Assembly (NCBI GenBank): GCA_021030905.1 | Contig: JAGFMI010000018.1 | Location: 558,001-622,000 of the forward strand | DNA length: 64,000 nucleotides | Origin: Pyrenula massariospora | Taxonomy: Eukaryota > Ascomycota > Eurotiomycetes > Pyrenulales > Pyrenulaceae | Direction: 5' to 3' | Part shown: positions 35,203 through 45,196 of the stretch, piece by piece | Layout of the letters: the number at the start of each line of letters is the position of its first letter | Position numbering within the stretch: position 1 is the first letter of the stretch | Made by a program: the position numbers and the translations under genes | Notes under the pieces: generated by a model | What the model was told of the DNA's origin: nothing | The model's input: only the letters and a program-made list of their open reading frames with translations | Database searches by the model: none

Positions 35203-36035
35203 GGCTGCTCGAATCGAAGATGGGCCGAGCTGCTGGCAGCAGGAGATAGAATGGGAGGGAGCTGGGGAACACTAAGAGTCCCTGGCCGATGAGGCACTTC
35301 TTGAAAAGTTTTGAGGTCGTCAAAGGAGGCGCTATAATGAAGGCCGTGGACAGGGATGGTTAGGGAGGTCGGAACCCAGTCCCAGCGTTGAAATTACTGG
35401 GACCAAAGCAGTTCATGCGGCGGTTCTGGGCTGGCAGACGTGACGCGGAACTTTTCACAAACAAACACCGACCAGACGGTTGCCAAGACTGCTCCGAGGC
35501 TTCGTTCTGCTGCCTCCCTCAGCCTCGACCATCTTCAACCTTTTAGGGATCTGAAGCTGGCCGTCGAGATCACCACCGACCCGTACAATTTCCGTGCTTA
35601 GGCTATCCATCTGGACCTTTCACCTACCCTCTTGACCATCTGGCCTTTCATCACCAGCTACAGTACTTGACTCACGTGAGTAGGTACAAGCTTTCTTTTG
35701 TGCAATCGTAAGCTCGCCATCACGTCAAATAAGGCAGCCATTACTCTATAGACCCTTTATCACCGGCCACGGCTCAGTCCAATGATTGACCTCAGTACGA
35801 CGACAACCCGAGACCTTCTGGTTGAAGTTGCTCGTCTCGCAAAAGGCGGGATGAGGCACGACTTACGTAGGCTGGGAAAAGCGAATGCGGGGAAGCGATG
35901 CTTCTCTTTCGACCAACCTCTCTTCTTGACCAGACAGACAGTTCATGTTTTTCAATTCCTCGAGCCTCCTGTAAAGGTGTCAGATCTTCCACATCTCACC
36001 GTGTACCAACCCTTTCTTCGCTGTTTCACAACACA
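35203..36035. promoter_or_regulatory. Divergent promoter, DNM1 / PEBP protein
   Basis: 833 bp between start codons. It contains the composite TGACTCACGTGA at 35668-35679 (listed separately). It also contains an 85-codon open frame from 35782 whose TGA overlaps the PEBP start as ATGA (36036-36039). Confidence 0.55.
35668..35679. promoter_or_regulatory. Composite TGACTCA + TCACGTGA element
   Basis: A perfect bZIP half-palindrome TGACTCA (35668-35674) overlaps by three bases a perfect palindromic E-box TCACGTGA (35672-35679). CACGTG is bound by bHLH factors. It sits in the DNM1/PEBP divergent promoter. Function is inference. Confidence 0.4.
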
Positions 36036-36906
36036 ATGAGACTCATACCACAATTTCTATTACCGCTACTGACAGCACTCTCTGCTCATGCGTTGCCATT
36101 TGGCCATGACCAGATCATCATCCACAACCCATATGAAACAGATGGAACCTTCTCTATGATTCGAGACACTTTACGCTCAAGCTCTGTCATTGACGATGGT
36201 ACGAATTCATCATTTTAATCAAACGGAAATTATTTTCGTTAGCTCTAGGGAGCTTCAAAACGGCTTGAAACAGCGTTCACATTTCCCTTTCAAGGCAGCT
36301 AAGCTAGTTTGCGGCGTATGAAAATAACTTGTAGATTTCTTGCAACGTCCTGTCCAGCACTAACTTCATTTCTTAGTCCTGGACGACTTCGAGCCCACCT
36401 TTAGCCTTGATATTTCATACTCCGACGCTCATGAAGATGTGCAGCTAGGAAATGATATTCCCGTCTCCTCGGTCCAGCAGAAACCAGCCTTCGTGCTTCA
36501 TTCTCTGTCATCTTCCTCTCCATCTTCGGCGGCCCGCGTTACCAAGAATGTCACGTACACTCTCGCCTTGACTGACCCAGATGCCAAGTCGAGAGACAAC
36601 CCCAAGTGGAGCGAAATGTGCCACTGGCTCGTAACTAATATCACCATTCCTGCTTCTAACGTGGCACCAATCTCAACGGACGAATTGGTACAGTACAAAC
36701 CTCCTGGACCTCCTCCGAAGACTGGGAAGCACAGATATGTTTTTGTGCTATTGGCCGGCGATGCAGATAAGACACTGAATGCGCCTGCAGATCGGCAGCA
36801 TTGGGGTTATGACAAAATTAGGCATGGAGTCCGGGACTACGCTAAAGAATATGATTTGGAAGTCGTAGGAGCAAACTTTTTCTTCGCACAGGATCCAAAG
36901 CAATGA
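36036..36906 (+). CDS. Secreted PEBP-family protein (carboxypeptidase Y inhibitor-like)
   Basis: Phosphatidylethanolamine-binding-protein fold. Fungal relatives include the Tfs1-type carboxypeptidase Y inhibitor, but this copy is targeted to the secretory route. Exons are 36036-36198 and 36377-36906, giving 230 aa. Residues 1-19 (MRLIPQFLLPLLTALSAHA) form a signal peptide. The PEBP ligand-pocket motifs are DPDAKSRDNPKWSEMCHWLV and GPPPKTGKHRYVFVLL (GxHR type). The end is VVGANFFFAQDPKQ. Potential N-glycosylation sites are NVT and NIT. Asp-Val across the intron restores the frame. Localisation (vacuole or outside) is inferred. Confidence 0.9.
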
Positions 36907-38162
36907 AGTAGTGTATTGGGTCTAGGTCATATGATTCCGGTACAATTAGGTCTGTGTGTATGATTTAACGCATAAGCGAAGAGGATGTGATGATAATGGG
37001 GATCGAAATGCTGGTTACTCTAGGACTTTCAAAAGTATGGCATCGGATAAATGTATAGGGTTATCTTTGCGCTGCGTTGAGTGTGAAGGAGTTCATCCTG
37101 AACCCTGCGTGAACGCGTCTGTATCGCACTCAGTTCTTCTTCCTCGTGGTTAATTCGAGTCTTGTCATTGACTATCTCTATCCGGTTCTCATCTTCGCCC
37201 CTCGCTTCTTCTTTCTTCGCTTAGTTATCCGAGGCCCATTCACGCCCCTGCTCCCTCTTTAACTCACCGCACATCATTCAACCTCTCCGTCCCTCTGTTC
37301 AACACGTTATTCTCCCAACGTAGTCTCTGCTTTCTGGCAGACCTTCCTGCTTATGTAGCTCAATAGACGGCAGTGCCGCTCTACGTCCAAAGCAGCACAC
37401 CGCCGCTATGGATTGTCATCAATGCGGCGAGAGTGACAAGTGAGGTCTTTGTTCCTTTTCAAAGGACCGTGAATTTATTGCTTGTCTTAAGGAAACTATG
37501 ATCTGTGACTATCGATTACTAGAAGCCAATGCTTGCTCTTGGGTAGTATTTCCCACTCCCCGTTCTTTTCGGCTTGGCTGGGTGTATGTAATTACTGTGT
37601 ACTGACCAATGAGACATCTCCTTAAAAAATCATAGCAAATTGCCAAATGGGGGAGGGTGAAGCATCCTGGATTTTGCTAATATCTAATGACTGGTGTTGT
37701 CCTGGCCACGCCTCTTCCTTCGCTTGCCGTGCAAATTACGCGAAAGCTCCGCCAGGTCAGCTTTACCGGAAGACATCTTGTCATTTCAATGTAGCACGAT
37801 ATCCGGAGCAGCACTGCTAGAGGCGTTGCGCAGCGAATTTAACAGTTTATGCTGAACCCTGCGGATCAGAGAGTCAAAAAATATACTAGGACGCAATCAC
37901 CGATAGGACGAGCGAAGTGACATGCCACATTAGTCGTCAGGAAGCTTGCTTCTATGACACAACATTGGGTGCACGACATGAGCAATAATGACAAGGACAA
38001 TGTAAAATTTTTCAACCGACTAGCACTCGCCCTGAGGAAGGCGCACACGAAGTATGACTTTTTCCAATAACAAAGGTGTCGTAAATTCACACTTTGTCGC
38101 TCCAGTTCCTCATTTCGAGAAGAAGGCCAATCACAACATCAATGTCCTCGTCACCGGGTTTA
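36907..38162. other. Convergent intergenic stretch
   Basis: About 1.25 kb between the PEBP gene (plus) and the transporter gene (minus). A pyrimidine-rich tract (37150-37360) precedes a short frame beginning MDCHQCGESDK at 37408. It looks like a promoter plus first exon, but I could not extend it convincingly. Confidence 0.45.
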
Positions 38163-39418
38163 CTATTGCTGCTTCTTTTCTGTTTCCTCATTCGCCTGAA
38201 CATCTGCCATATGAGGTTCTGACTTTGTGTTCTTTTGAGAACGTCCACTTGGAAGAGAATAGAGACCTCCACCAAGGAATACCAGACCAGCTCCAAGAAG
38301 GACTCCTGGTGCGAGGCGGTTGCCAAATAGCCAGATGGATAGAAGTAGGCTGACTAGCTTTCGAATGTTCAGGACAATAGTAACAGTCAACGAAGAGCTC
38401 CTCGCCGACAGAAGATTGACGCCTCGAATACAGAGGTATTGAGTCAGTGCATTCGCAATGAGGAAGAATATCTGCATAGGAACTTTCGTTGCAAGGTATG
38501 TAATAGGGTCCAGTTTAGCATTCTCCGGCAATAAGAATAGCAATGGCGGCGAATCAACGAAGTCGAGAAATTGCGCTTTCATATCACCCCAGTACATGAG
38601 AAACACCGGTAGTGATAGCGTGTGACTGTAGAATAGGTTTTCCATGTAATGATTTCTTCCATAGCGCATGTAGGTTCTGTCGGTATAAACTCCCATAATG
38701 GCCGAGAGCATAAGAGCTAAGAACAGGAGCAAAAAGCCCACCGTCTGGGAAAATGCAGGAGGACTGTCCTCCGAGGCGCTGCGCATCAGGGAAATGCTGG
38801 CACCCTTCGCTTGCGCGTCTGCTAAAGCAGCTTGCACAACCCCAATAAAGAGTAGAGCTACAGCCACCACTTGAGTACCACGATATCTCTTTCCTGAAAA
38901 GTAGCCAACCGTCATCGTAGCGACCGGGCCAGCACTACGGAGGATGATGTGCAAGGGAACAGAAATCCTGTAATCGAAAGCTTTATTGTTCAATAGATTG
39001 ATGGCGACGAAGAACGCAGTGTACTTCAGCCATGTTGCCAGAGGTATAGCTCGGCGTTTCAGACGAGGATAACGACCCGAGAAATCGACGTGCTTTGGGA
39101 GCGTGAGGACCGATGTTAGAAGGAATTGAAAGGCAGTGATTAGGCTTCCTAGACAACGTGCGTGAGGAAAAGCATTCATTGAAGTCTAATCATATGCTTA
39201 CCACTGCCTGGTGCTTCCCTTCCAAAGAATGTCAATGACCGTGTCAATTTGTCAGCGGTGGGAAGATACGTACTTGATAAGCGCTTCAAGAGCGAATACC
39301 TGCAAACCTTCAGTAAGAGGGTCGCTGAAAAACGAAGACTGCTTACATTAGAGCAACAACCACCAAAAATCAAGCTGAGCATGCCAATTGGGGTGAGCAC
39401 GTCAGCTAACGAATCCAT
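38163..39418 (-). CDS. YEA4: UDP-N-acetylglucosamine transporter, Yea4/SLC35B4-like
   Basis: Multi-span nucleotide-sugar/UMP antiporter of the UAA family in ER or Golgi membranes; Yea4 imports UDP-GlcNAc. Inferred minus-strand exons are 39418-39347, 39299-39274, 39218-39202 and 39148-38163, giving 366 aa. Exon 1 reads MDSLADVLTPIGMLSLIFGG and CCSN. Exons 2 and 3 are only 26 and 17 nt, giving VFALEALIK and EAPGSG before SLITAFQFLLTSV; all phases agree. Later family blocks: INLLNNKAFDYRISVPLHII, FSGKRYRGTQVV, YTDRTYMRYG.HYMENLFYSH and RGVNLLSARSSSLTVTIVLN. The tail is Lys-rich and ends ETEKKQQ, with a KxKxx-like character that may give ER retention. Confidence 0.92.
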
Positions 39419-39935
39419 CTCCAACCTCGACCAGCACACGCCCCCGCAAGTGGATGGAAGGGAACCAGATGTCGAGAACGAGCCATTACCGGCTGCGAAC
39501 GACGTCACAGGAATTCAACCAGGTGGATTGATGATCTGGTCATCAAAGTGGGTGATTCATTTGCCCGATGTATAGAATTGTGCAGACAGTTACAGCTGTA
39601 CAGGAAACGTCTGAGATCTGAGGATAAAATGTCAAGTAGCTGAAGGTCTGGGAGGCATTTCTGAAGTGAGAGGATCGGCACGTTGCGTTAGCACTGATCT
39701 AACGTTAATGGAACTGGGGTGCGGGAAAGATTCTACGTATGAGGCCGTTGTCTACGCTCTCTTCTCCGCAATGACATGTTCATCGCCTTCAGGATCCAGG
39801 ATCTTCGGTTTGAAAGCTTTTTTCATCAGAATTTGCAGTCGACCTGATAAGAGGTAATTTGGAAAAGTACAACTGTCTTGCTCCTGGCTCTGCTAATATA
39901 TAATCTCGTCGGTCACCTTGCATCCCTTTCTCAGC
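39419..39935. promoter_or_regulatory. Divergent promoter, YEA4 / questin-oxidase-like gene
   Basis: 517 bp between start codons. I recognise no named site. Confidence 0.5.
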
Positions 39936-41349
39936 ATGTTCTCATCTTTCTCGATTCCCCTCTCCGTTCCCCGCTTCAGTTTTAGGCGGACCTCCAATGT
40001 AATCAACATACCACCTGTGGACATTCACGATGTCGAGACTGCGACGGAGAAGAGGGATCGTAGACTGAAGCACCTTTTAAAACTTAACCATGCTAACCAT
40101 TCCATTTTGTTTCATGATCTGCGTTTTCATAACCACATGCCGCATGTATGCAAGGCGACGGCTGTCTGAAGTCTCGCGCTCACGCGTTCGATAGCTTCTT
40201 GGCTCAGCGTATCTGTTCGGCGCAGAGCCAGACCATCTCACGGACATCTACGAAGATGATGCGAAAAGCCTTGAGCCATGGAAGGACTCGCCGGGGGAAA
40301 TATCAAGTTATGATTGGCGCGACTTCCTTGGAAAGCGCAAGTATGTACAGGTTCCGTTCCTGGATTCGCGCTTATTGCTCACAAACGTTTAGCTATCAGA
40401 GAGCATTTGTGGATTTCTTTGAAGATCAACTCGTCCTTCATGGCTATGATTGGAAAGCAGTAGTCAGAAAATTCGTCTTCGAGGGGAAGGAGCCGCTCGT
40501 GAATTGTCTCGTGGCCGGATGTATTTCTGCTAGTCATTTGTGTTTCTCGTAGGCATGCTAACTTGAACAGTGGGGCATCCCTTGATCCATCTTGGCTATG
40601 CGTTTGAGATTTCTAGCCGAGAAGTTGCCATGGAAGCACTTGGTCTTGCTGCTACTTGTTATACTGATCTCCACAAATACCTTGATGATCCCCAATACTC
40701 CAGCAAGCCTACGCTATTCGAGACCTCTTCTCCACTTGAGATTCTTGCTAGGGTGAATGGTGACAAACTTTTCGACAACCTATTTGATGCCCCAGGTGGA
40801 GACAACATGACGGTCGTTTTCCGAGACTATGAGGAGCAGCTACTCAATTACTGGAATGCGTGGCGCCTTGTCGATCCCACCAAGCAATTTGAGGATAGCC
40901 AGCAAGCGGCAACCGCCATGCTGATTGCGTCAGGTCGGACTGGTTACGATTTCTTCATTGTACATCTCCTCACAACGAGTCATGCACTACGAATCTTGAT
41001 CCCGCTTTTTCCACCCAAATTTCATCTCAACCTAGTCAAGCAATGGTGGCTTGTCACTCTCGCCATTTACATCGCGCAATTACGGCCAGGCCTCGACGTT
41101 CAGGCTATCAAGAATTATGATACGCAAGGAAGAGACTGGGATTGGGTCTGTCAAGGAGCGGTAGGGGGAAAACATTCGCTGGATGCCCACTACGTAAAAG
41201 CAGTACGCGCTATGCAGGAAGCAGCCAAAACCTGGGGTGATAAGGATGAGTTTTACTTGAAGGCAGCAGTTAAATTCGCAAGCGAATTTGACGGCTGGGG
41301 AGGTTTTGGGGAGAGCGAGGAAAGATTCGAGATTCGACAGGCACATTAA
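39936..41349 (+). CDS. Questin oxidase-like protein (DUF4243)
   Basis: Belongs to the family of GedK/AflY-type Baeyer-Villiger oxidases that open anthraquinone or xanthone rings in secondary metabolism; many copies have no known substrate. Inferred exons are 39936-40145, 40195-40340, 40393-40520 and 40571-41349, giving 420 aa. The joins give NHMPHLLGSAYLFGAEPDHL, GKRNYQRAFVDFFEDQL and VAGLGHPLIHLGYAFEISSR, the last being a characteristic family block with paired His. Further blocks are SGRTGYDFFIVHLLTTSHAL and WDWVCQGAVGGKHSLDAHYV. No polyketide synthase or other pathway gene lies nearby, so it is either a solitary copy or works on a substrate made elsewhere. Confidence 0.9.
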
Positions 41350-42401
41350 TGAGAAAATATGTGAAACAACGAGAAGGAATGAGAAGCACTGTAGTGTCGT
41401 CAACCCGAGATGGCAAAGTTTTCATCACGGCCTTTTGGATCAGTCTTTGAAGTGATGGCCCAGGGAAGGACGGTGGTTTCTGTAGGGTGAAGATTCTGTG
41501 ATTTCTGTGACGTCTATAGGATTTTTGAAGTATAAGTCATATCCGCACGTGAACCTTTCAATTCCATGCCTCAACCAAGCTCATTTCGGCCTCCATGGCA
41601 CGCGCCTTCTCATACAAGCTTCCACGACATGCGCCTTTTCACCTAGGCTTCCGTAACACGTGCTTTCTCTCCTCGGTCGGCTTGCATGACACGCGCCTTC
41701 TCATCCACGCTTCCATGACGCACATCTTCTCATTTAAGCTTTTGAGACACGCGCCTTCTCATTTAACCTTCCATGCACCTTCCATGACGTGTGTCTTTCC
41801 ACCTCAGCTTCCATGCCACGCGCCTTCTCCTGTCATCCTATCGATCCCTATCGATGCAGCTTATCTTATCGTCGTGCTTCGCAGATCCATGCTCCCGGTT
41901 GGCATGTGGCCCCACCCACTCAAGGTGGCGTCCAGACATCACCAAAACTATCGGATCTGATAAATCTCCGACCCTCCATCCATCGACCTACGGTAAAGGC
42001 TAATCGCCTCGTATCTGCTCATCCTTTTCCCACGAGTCTATCTTGACTTCACTCGTCTCACCCTCTGCTGACGCGGCGGCGAGGAAGCTAACTTTCGTCG
42101 ACTGCACATGGATCTTGACTGAATGGTCTGAACAAAATACCAATTCAAAGGAGCAGCTCTTGGGAAATTACATTCGTTCGATAACTAATAGACACTAAGA
42201 ATACAGTATTAATCTAGATTTTTGAGGTATGCCCACTGCCTTTTTGTTGACCGGTCCATGCTCGCCATGCTTTCAAACCGTTAAATCAAGTTCCACATAC
42301 CAAAAATTGTCCAGACGCCGACGTTTGCAATGCATCCAACAGCAGCTCAAGCCTCTCTTCATTACGGGTAGGTTTTCAGGGCTTGCAGGCTAGTCTTAGC
42401 C
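41350..42401. other. Convergent intergenic stretch with minisatellite
   Basis: About 1 kb between the questin-oxidase-like gene (plus) and uge3 (minus). It contains the tandem repeat at 41590-41837. It forms the left border of the galactosaminogalactan cluster. Confidence 0.55.
41590..41837. repeat. Degenerate 29-bp minisatellite, about 8 copies
   Basis: Successive units align on a consensus close to TTCCATGACACGCGCCTTCT followed by CATTTAAGC. Eight units vary by 2-10 substitutions, and one partial 11-bp unit (CTTCCATGCAC) sits near 41770. Open frames across it repeat a peptide such as RLLIH/HAFSF but have no upstream coding context, so it is probably non-coding. Confidence 0.8.
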
Positions 42402-43706
42402 CTAGCAATATCCTCGCATACGAAGAACTCTGTGAAGGTCCTCGCATGCATCTTTCAAGGACTTCTCCGTCTTCCACCTGAGCTCATTCCGAGCACTGTC
42501 GACATTAGCTACACAAGATCCCACGTCTCCAGCCCGCCGATCCACGATCTTCTGGCTGATAGGCCTCTGCGACACCGCCTCCATAGTTTCGATCACTTCC
42601 TTCACGGAGTGTCCGGTCCCCGTTCCAAGATTGAAGATCCTAAAGCTATCATGCGTCTGTCGCTCAAGGGCTGAGGATAGTGCAGCGATGTGTCCTTTTG
42701 CCAGATCTGAGACGTGTATGAAGTCACGTATCGCCGTGCCGTCAGGAGTATCCCAGTCTTTGCCGAATATCTTCAATTCATTGTATTCCCCCGTCACGAC
42801 CTTGGCGACAACCGGGAGCAGGTTGCTGGGAACACACTTAGGATCTTCACCCAGCAGGCCAGAGGAATCGCAACCTATGGGATTGAAGTAACGGAGGGCG
42901 ACAATAGACCAGCCAGGATTGGAAAAGGCGAGGTCTGCAAGGATCGCCTCACACATCCACTTGGTTCTTCCATATGGATTTGTGATCCCGATGCAGCCAG
43001 CTAAGCTGTCGAACTCATGGTCCTTCGTAATCGTGTGGGATCGAGGGGGATGGATACAATTTTCTTCTTTCAGATGCTTTCCTCTATTCGCCAGACTTCC
43101 ATACACTGTCGCCGACGATGAAAATATGAAGTTTCTTATCCCATAACTATCGAGTAGGGCGAGAAATTCGACTAACCCGCATACGTTATTTCGATAGTAT
43201 TTCAAAGGCGTTTGTATGCTCTCTGCAACCGCCTTGAATGCGGCAAAGTGGACGACGCCTATAATACGAGATTTGCGGACAAGATCGTTGTCGATGTTAC
43301 TGGTGTGGTCCTCTAAAAGCAATCTCATCGACGAAATATCTTGAAAGTCCATTTGGGAGAACTTTGCTATGGGGCATGTCGACCCACGTTGTTGATGATA
43401 TTCCTCCGCCAATGCGAGGATATTCTGGAACACAGAAGAAAATGCGTTCACCAAACTATCCACAATGAGGACGTTGTAACCAGCTTTTAGCAGCTCAAGC
43501 GAAGTGTGCGAACCAATGAAACCGAGGCCGCCGGTACACATGACAAACTCTTCCGAATTCAACGACGGCAGGTCATCCTGACTAAATAGGATCGAGCGCT
43601 CTGTGGCTGGAGTGTCAATAGACGAATTTTCTGAAAGGGGCGAGTATGGTCTTGGGCTATTGGTGCCGCTCAGTGCTGGGGACGACGTCGACGATTCTGG
43701 AATCAT
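42402..43706 (-). CDS. uge3: UDP-glucose/UDP-GlcNAc 4-epimerase of the galactosaminogalactan pathway
   Basis: NAD-dependent SDR epimerase that interconverts UDP-Glc/UDP-Gal and, as predicted here, UDP-GlcNAc/UDP-GalNAc, the precursors of GAG. One 434-aa frame without introns. The NAD motif is TGGLGFIGSH (G59xxG62xxG65). The catalytic Ser region is FSSSATVYG (196-198) and the YxxxK is Y245/K249 in NPYGRTKWMCE. The segment GDVGSCVANVDSA aligns with the gatekeeper region of GALE and puts Cys398 where human GALE has Cys307 and E. coli has a bulky Tyr. The small residue permits N-acetyl sugars. The first about 52 residues are a Ser/Pro-rich extension absent from bacterial GalE. Its promoter is shared divergently with sph3. 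Confidence 0.93.
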   Translation of the reverse strand: MIPESSTSSPALSGTNSPRPYSPLSENSSIDTPATERSILFSQDDLPSLNSEEFVMCTGGLGFIGSHTSLELLKAGYNVLIVDSLVNAFSSVFQNILALAEEYHQQRGSTCPIAKFSQMDFQDISSMRLLLEDHTSNIDNDLVRKSRIIGVVHFAAFKAVAESIQTPLKYYRNNVCGLVEFLALLDSYGIRNFIFSSSATVYGSLANRGKHLKEENCIHPPRSHTITKDHEFDSLAGCIGITNPYGRTKWMCEAILADLAFSNPGWSIVALRYFNPIGCDSSGLLGEDPKCVPSNLLPVVAKVVTGEYNELKIFGKDWDTPDGTAIRDFIHVSDLAKGHIAALSSALERQTHDSFRIFNLGTGTGHSVKEVIETMEAVSQRPISQKIVDRRAGDVGSCVANVDSARNELRWKTEKSLKDACEDLHRVLRMRGYC

Positions 43707-44227
43707 CTCTGCGTAGTGACGAAGACAAGTTCTGATCCAATTGACGACTCAGGATGGCTGGAGTTTCCTTCGGTCGATTCTCAACAGTACTGAGCTTGGA
43801 ACATTGATCCCTTATATACTCAGTCAGTGTCGAAACGGCGAGATCGAGGACTACCGAACATTGATGTATTGGAGACCGAAAGTGGATGGGCGGCTTCCAT
43901 GCGAGGATTCCGGACCGCCCTTTTGTTTCTGAGTGCCTACTTTGTGCAAGGTCCATCGCCCGATCTGGTCAAATAGTGTTTTAAAGCTTGGCGATTCGTC
44001 CCGGATTCCCGGTGCTGACCATTCCCATTTTTCTCCCAGAAACATTACCTGAAAATTTCTCACACGCTTGCTTAGCCAGAGCGCCTTACGGCTTGTTGGT
44101 GTGTGAAACGTTTCACGCTCGGTTGCCCCTGTTCGACAGATCCATCTAAAAAGGAGCTGGGCAAGCCACCTAGAGATGGTTGCGAGACGCTATTTTTGAC
44201 AACTTTGCAGGGTTTCCTGTGCTGGCC
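43707..44227. promoter_or_regulatory. Divergent uge3 / sph3 promoter with a 14-bp palindrome
   Basis: 521 bp between the start codons. A perfect palindrome GTGAAACGTTTCAC lies at 44103-44116. A short frame beginning MRGFRTALLFLSAYFVQG at 43899 looks like a signal peptide and may be an extra first exon of sph3. If so, the palindrome would be intronic. Confidence 0.5.
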
Positions 44228-45196
44228 ATGGCTTCGAAAACGTGGGCCAGAAATGGCGTGCTTGTTCCGCTCTACGTGTATCCCGCCTTGGATGCATGGG
44301 AGCCATTGATTCAAGCGTGAGTCCTGATCTAAGCTCGGAGCTTAATTTACTTGGATCGGAAGGAAGATGAGCCTCAGCTGACTGCTTGATGACCCAGAAT
44401 CACCTCTTTTCCTAGTCTACTATTCACTATCATCGTGAACCCGCACAATGGACCTGGCGATCAACCCTTTCCTGATGCCAACTATATCCGAGAGCTGCCG
44501 AGACTTGCTGCCTTTGAGAATGTGCAGCTCCTGGGATACGTGCATGTCACCTATACCAAGAGGGATCTCGGCCAAGTCCTCCAGGATGTAGCGGTTTATT
44601 CGGCGTGGGCGGAGTCTGGTAAAGTGCGCGGATTAGCAGTTCACGGAATATTTGTCGATGAAACGCCCAACGTTTTTGACGCAATTTCCGAAAGCTATCT
44701 GGGTCAACTTCAACAGAAAATCAAGGCATCTCCCGGCCTCGGACCTCATAACTACGTGAGTCAATTAAGGCATCGCAACGAGAGCCACCATTTGTTTTCC
44801 GACGCTTGTCTCACTATGACGGAAACATTCTGGCAAGTACAGTATACTGACATTTCTGGCGCCACGCAGGTCATGCACAATCCAGGCTCCATTCCAGATC
44901 CAGCTTTTCGCAAGCACGCTGACAAGACAGTAATTTTCGAAGATACGATGCAGGTTTTCTGGCACCGACACCGGTCTAGGCTTTTTGAGGCGGTGGGTCC
45001 ACGTGCTGACCTCGCTTGCATTGTGCACAGCATACCGAGCAACGCGGCCAATACTGATCTGCACTCCCTTTTGAGTGCTATCTGCCGATTCACGGACACT
45101 TTCAGCCTAGTTTCAGCAGATGAGGGTGACTATGTTCACTTCGGCCCGCGATGGCAGGAATTCATAGCCCTTATTGCAGACTCGCAGAGGGGCTGA
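44228..45196 (+). CDS. sph3: Spherulin-4-like glycoside hydrolase family 135 (Sph3)
   Basis: Predicted endo-acting hydrolase of GAG, required for GAG production in Aspergillus. Inferred exons are 44228-44316, 44398-44755 and 44870-45196, giving 257 aa. Typical blocks: GVLVPLYVYPALDAWEPLI, FTIIVNPHNGPGD, LGYVHVTYTKRDL, VRGLAVHGIFVDETPN, YVMHNPGSIPD and TVIFEDTMQVF. D117, E118 and E173 match the spacing of the catalytic Asp166, Glu167 and Glu222 I recall for Aspergillus clavatus Sph3. They share the constant offset of 49, which also supports removing the 114-nt, in-frame, stop-free second intron. The model lacks a signal or anchor. The ATG at 43899 with a cleavable-looking signal, joined to 44211, is phase-compatible but uses a weak GTCCAT donor. 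Confidence 0.88.

Noticed and set aside
41595-41960. Repeat-peptide frame over the minisatellite
   Set aside because: The peptide repeats only mirror the DNA repeat; no start context or downstream gene.
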